From the NCBI GenBank assembly GCA_965212545.1, contig CBDBVB010000027.1, forward strand, positions 1 through 64,000: DNA of 64,000 bases, written 5' to 3'. How positions within the stretch are numbered: the first letter of the stretch is position 1; each line of letters opens with the position of its first letter. Shown here piece after piece: positions 62,102 through 64,000 of this stretch. A program made the translations under genes and the position numbers. The notes beneath the pieces are model-generated. The model did not search any database, was not told the DNA's origin, and was given only the letters and a program-made list of their open reading frames with translations. The stretch is from JABDIP01 sp965212545. GTDB lineage: Bacteria > Pseudomonadota > Alphaproteobacteria > DSM-16000 > Inquilinaceae.

Positions 62102-62941
62102 TTGGCGATCAGCAGGCGGGTTCGCGATCAGCTCGAGACGCTGGGTCGTGCGCAAGGCGAAGAGCGTCGACGGGCGGCCAGTGCCATTCAAAATCTTGGG
62201 GAAGACTATTTCGTCGGCGAGAAGCTGTCGCCGGCCGAACTCGGCGCATTGCTTGCGGGCATGCAGGCGGCGATGACCGATTCGACCGATGACATCGTGA
62301 AGGCGTGCTGCCTGCGCCTTGTCGGGGACTTTCCCTTGCACGGAGAGGCCGCCATGGCGATCGTCGCGCAGGGGCTGAGGGACGAGTCTGACGCTGTGGC
62401 GCGCGCGGCTCTTTATGCATGCAGCCGTCTCGGGGCCGAGGCGTGGCCCCTGGCCGATCTGATCATGGGCTTGCGAGATCGCTCCGATCCGGGCATTCGA
62501 CGGGTGCTGGGCTGGACCATTGCCGAGGTCGGCTTCAAGGCGACAGAGGCGGTCGATCTGCTGTTGTCGCTCATGCGCGACAGAGACGGAACTACGGCCG
62601 GTTGGGCAGTTCGAGCCTTGAAGACGGCCACGCCCGACGACCGGACGGACGTGGTGAAACACGTCGCCAGGGCCCTCAAGCACAAGGACGCCTTTATCAA
62701 GGGAGAAGCGTGTCGCTGCGTTGCACACCTTCCGGGTGTCAACATGAGCGTCGTCAAGAGGCTGGAGAAGATCGCCAAATCCGATCCGATCGCAATGACA
62801 AGATATGATGCAGCCATGGCGATCGTTGACATCGGGCCGCCGGCGCGCCGGGCCTATGCGATTGCCAGGGTGGTCTTGGAGAGCGAGCCGGGCCTTCCCT
62901 TCACGTCTCAATACCTTGAGCGGCTCGCCGACTTGGCTTGA
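62102..62941 (+). CDS. HEAT-repeat protein
   Basis: 279 residues beginning at the TTG at 62102, preceded by GGAGGG. Helical pairs of about 30-35 residues repeat from roughly 55 to 270: DIVKACCLRLVGDF, VARAALYACSRLG, GIRRVLGWTIAEVG, TAGWAVRALKTA, FIKGEACRCVAHLPG and RYDAAMAIVDIG. These are HEAT/armadillo-like repeats that act as protein-protein scaffolds. No catalytic motif seen. The partner is unknown. Confidence 0.7.
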   Translation: MAISRRVRDQLETLGRAQGEERRRAASAIQNLGEDYFVGEKLSPAELGALLAGMQAAMTDSTDDIVKACCLRLVGDFPLHGEAAMAIVAQGLRDESDAVARAALYACSRLGAEAWPLADLIMGLRDRSDPGIRRVLGWTIAEVGFKATEAVDLLLSLMRDRDGTTAGWAVRALKTATPDDRTDVVKHVARALKHKDAFIKGEACRCVAHLPGVNMSVVKRLEKIAKSDPIAMTRYDAAMAIVDIGPPARRAYAIARVVLESEPGLPFTSQYLERLADLA

Positions 62942-63175
62942 CGGTACCGCGGCGACGGCCGTTACCGGGACAATCCTCCCGCTTCGACGAATATCGATCG
63001 CGCGCCTGGGCCTGCGGGGCGTCGACGCAACGTGCTTGTACGGTGCTGCGGCCCACGACCCTTGCATTTCCCGCGACGCTTGCGGCATGTTGCGCATCCG
63101 GTCCTCCAGAGGGCGGCTCCCGGCCTGACCGGCTGTCCTCTTCCGAATATTCTTGCCCCAAGGGATCCTGGGCAG

Positions 63176-64000
63176 ATGAAAGTCGCAATTCCGAAAGAAC
63201 GCCGCTCCGGCGAGCTGCGCGTCGCTGCCTCGCCGGACACGGTGAAGAAGCTGGTCGCGCTAGGCATCAATGTGGTGGTCGAGACCGGTGCCGGCATCGG
63301 CGCCGCCATGACCGACGAGGCCTATCGCACTGCCGGCGCCAGCATCACCCCGGATTATTCCTCCACGGTCGGCGCGGCCGATGTCGTGCTGAAGGTGCGC
63401 CGGCCGCTGCTGGCGGGCGAGGGACCGGTTGACGAGCTCAAGCCGCTGGTGCGCGGCGCGACGCTGATCGCCATCCTGGACCCGTTCGACACGCCGGACG
63501 CCATCGCCGCCTATGCCGATGCCGGGGTCGACGCCTTCGCCATGGAGCTGATGCCGCGCATCACCCGCGCCCAGTCCATGGACGTGCTGTCCAGCCAGTC
63601 GAACCTGGCCGGCTACAAGTCGGTGCTCGATGCAACGGCGGTTTTCGGCCGCGCCTTTCCGATGATGATGACCGCTGCGGGCACCGTGCCGCCGGCCCGT
63701 GTCCTGGTGATGGGTGCCGGCGTGGCCGGGCTGCAGGCAATTGCCACGGCGCGCCGGCTTGGCGCCATTGTCTCCGCGACCGATGTGCGTCCGGCGGCCA
63801 AGGAGCAGGTGGAGAGCCTGGGCGGCAGCTTCGTCGCCGTCGAGGACGAGGAGTTCAAGCAGGCCGAGACCTCCGGCGGCTATGCCAAGGAGATGAGCGA
63901 CGCCTACAAGAAGAAGCAGGCCGAGCTGATTGCCGAGACCATCAAGAAGCAGGACATCGTCATCTGCACGGCACTGATCCCGGGCCGCCCGGCCCCGACG
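63176..64000 (+). CDS. pntA: NAD(P) transhydrogenase alpha subunit, 3' end outside window
   Basis: The first 275 codons are present from the ATG at 63176 and the frame is open at the window edge. The start MKVAIPKERRSGELRVAASP is the AlaDH/PNT N-terminal domain. MELMPRITRAQSMDVLSSQS (about 122-141), TVPPARVLVMGAGVAGLQAIATARRLG (region 164-190) and GGSFVAVEDEEFK are diagnostic of the NAD-binding domain I. The membrane-bound complex exchanges hydride between NADH and NADP, driven by the proton gradient. The beta subunit is expected downstream. Confidence 0.93.
   Translation, partial: MKVAIPKERRSGELRVAASPDTVKKLVALGINVVVETGAGIGAAMTDEAYRTAGASITPDYSSTVGAADVVLKVRRPLLAGEGPVDELKPLVRGATLIAILDPFDTPDAIAAYADAGVDAFAMELMPRITRAQSMDVLSSQSNLAGYKSVLDATAVFGRAFPMMMTAAGTVPPARVLVMGAGVAGLQAIATARRLGAIVSATDVRPAAKEQVESLGGSFVAVEDEEFKQAETSGGYAKEMSDAYKKKQAELIAETIKKQDIVICTALIPGRPAPT

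Overview
The window is very GC-rich and gene-dense. Its gene content points to an alphaproteobacterium, most likely of the Rhodospirillales type: a GapR/DUF2312 protein, DUF1244 and DUF1289 proteins, a TAXI-TRAP transporter, a four-subunit sarcosine oxidase and a pyrrolysine-independent MttB system. No tRNA, rRNA, CRISPR array, transposase or prophage was seen.

Left to right: (1) 1-7.3 kb, minus strand: a sugar or aldonate uptake and catabolism operon (binding protein, two permeases, ABC ATPase, lactonase-like amidohydrolase, enolase-superfamily enzyme) next to a FadR-type regulator with a matching operator. (2) 7.3-11.2 kb: a DMT exporter, then N-formylglutamate amidohydrolase overlapping a GCS2 ligase, DUF1244 and a GapR-like DNA-binding protein. 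(3) 11.3-14.6 kb: a TAXI binding protein and fused TRAP permease. (4) 14.6-26.4 kb: N-methyl and one-carbon catabolism: a methylene-THF reductase-like gene, a GbdR-like regulator, formate-THF ligase, soxBDAG and a dimethylglycine dehydrogenase-like enzyme. (5) 26.4-28.0 kb: a compact retron candidate: sigma70-like promoter, an RNA closed by a 20-bp a1/a2-type helix, and a retron-type reverse transcriptase. (6) 28-31.3 kb: a renalase-like oxidoreductase, TspO, DUF1289 and two exported proteins. (7) 31.5-38.1 kb: a corrinoid methyltransferase operon (MttB-like, corrinoid protein, DUF1638, a small conserved protein, methyl-THF:corrinoid methyltransferase, RamA-like activator). (8) 38.5-42 kb: a fused indolepyruvate ferredoxin oxidoreductase. 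(9) 42.5-64 kb: a PilJ-domain exported protein, GNAT, acyl-CoA synthetase, part of an amino-acid ABC importer, creatininase, a three-gene oxygenase operon (HD diiron, AhpD-like, 2OG-Fe(II)), peptidoglycan recycling (mpl, ldcA), two paralogous MFS transporters around these and pepF, an ABC1 kinase, a HEAT protein and the start of pntA.

Regions 4 and 7 fit together. MttB-type transfer moves a methyl group from a quaternary amine to a corrinoid protein and then to THF. Dimethylglycine dehydrogenase and sarcosine oxidase release further methyl groups as methylene-THF. The methylene-THF reductase-like enzyme and formate-THF ligase interconvert the folate-bound carbon. The substrate (glycine betaine, proline betaine, carnitine or similar) is inferred, not shown.

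About ten conserved genes carry one or more frame breaks, several at short homopolymer runs. This looks more like indel error in the assembly than decay, but cannot be settled from the sequence alone. The retron reverse transcriptase is intact.
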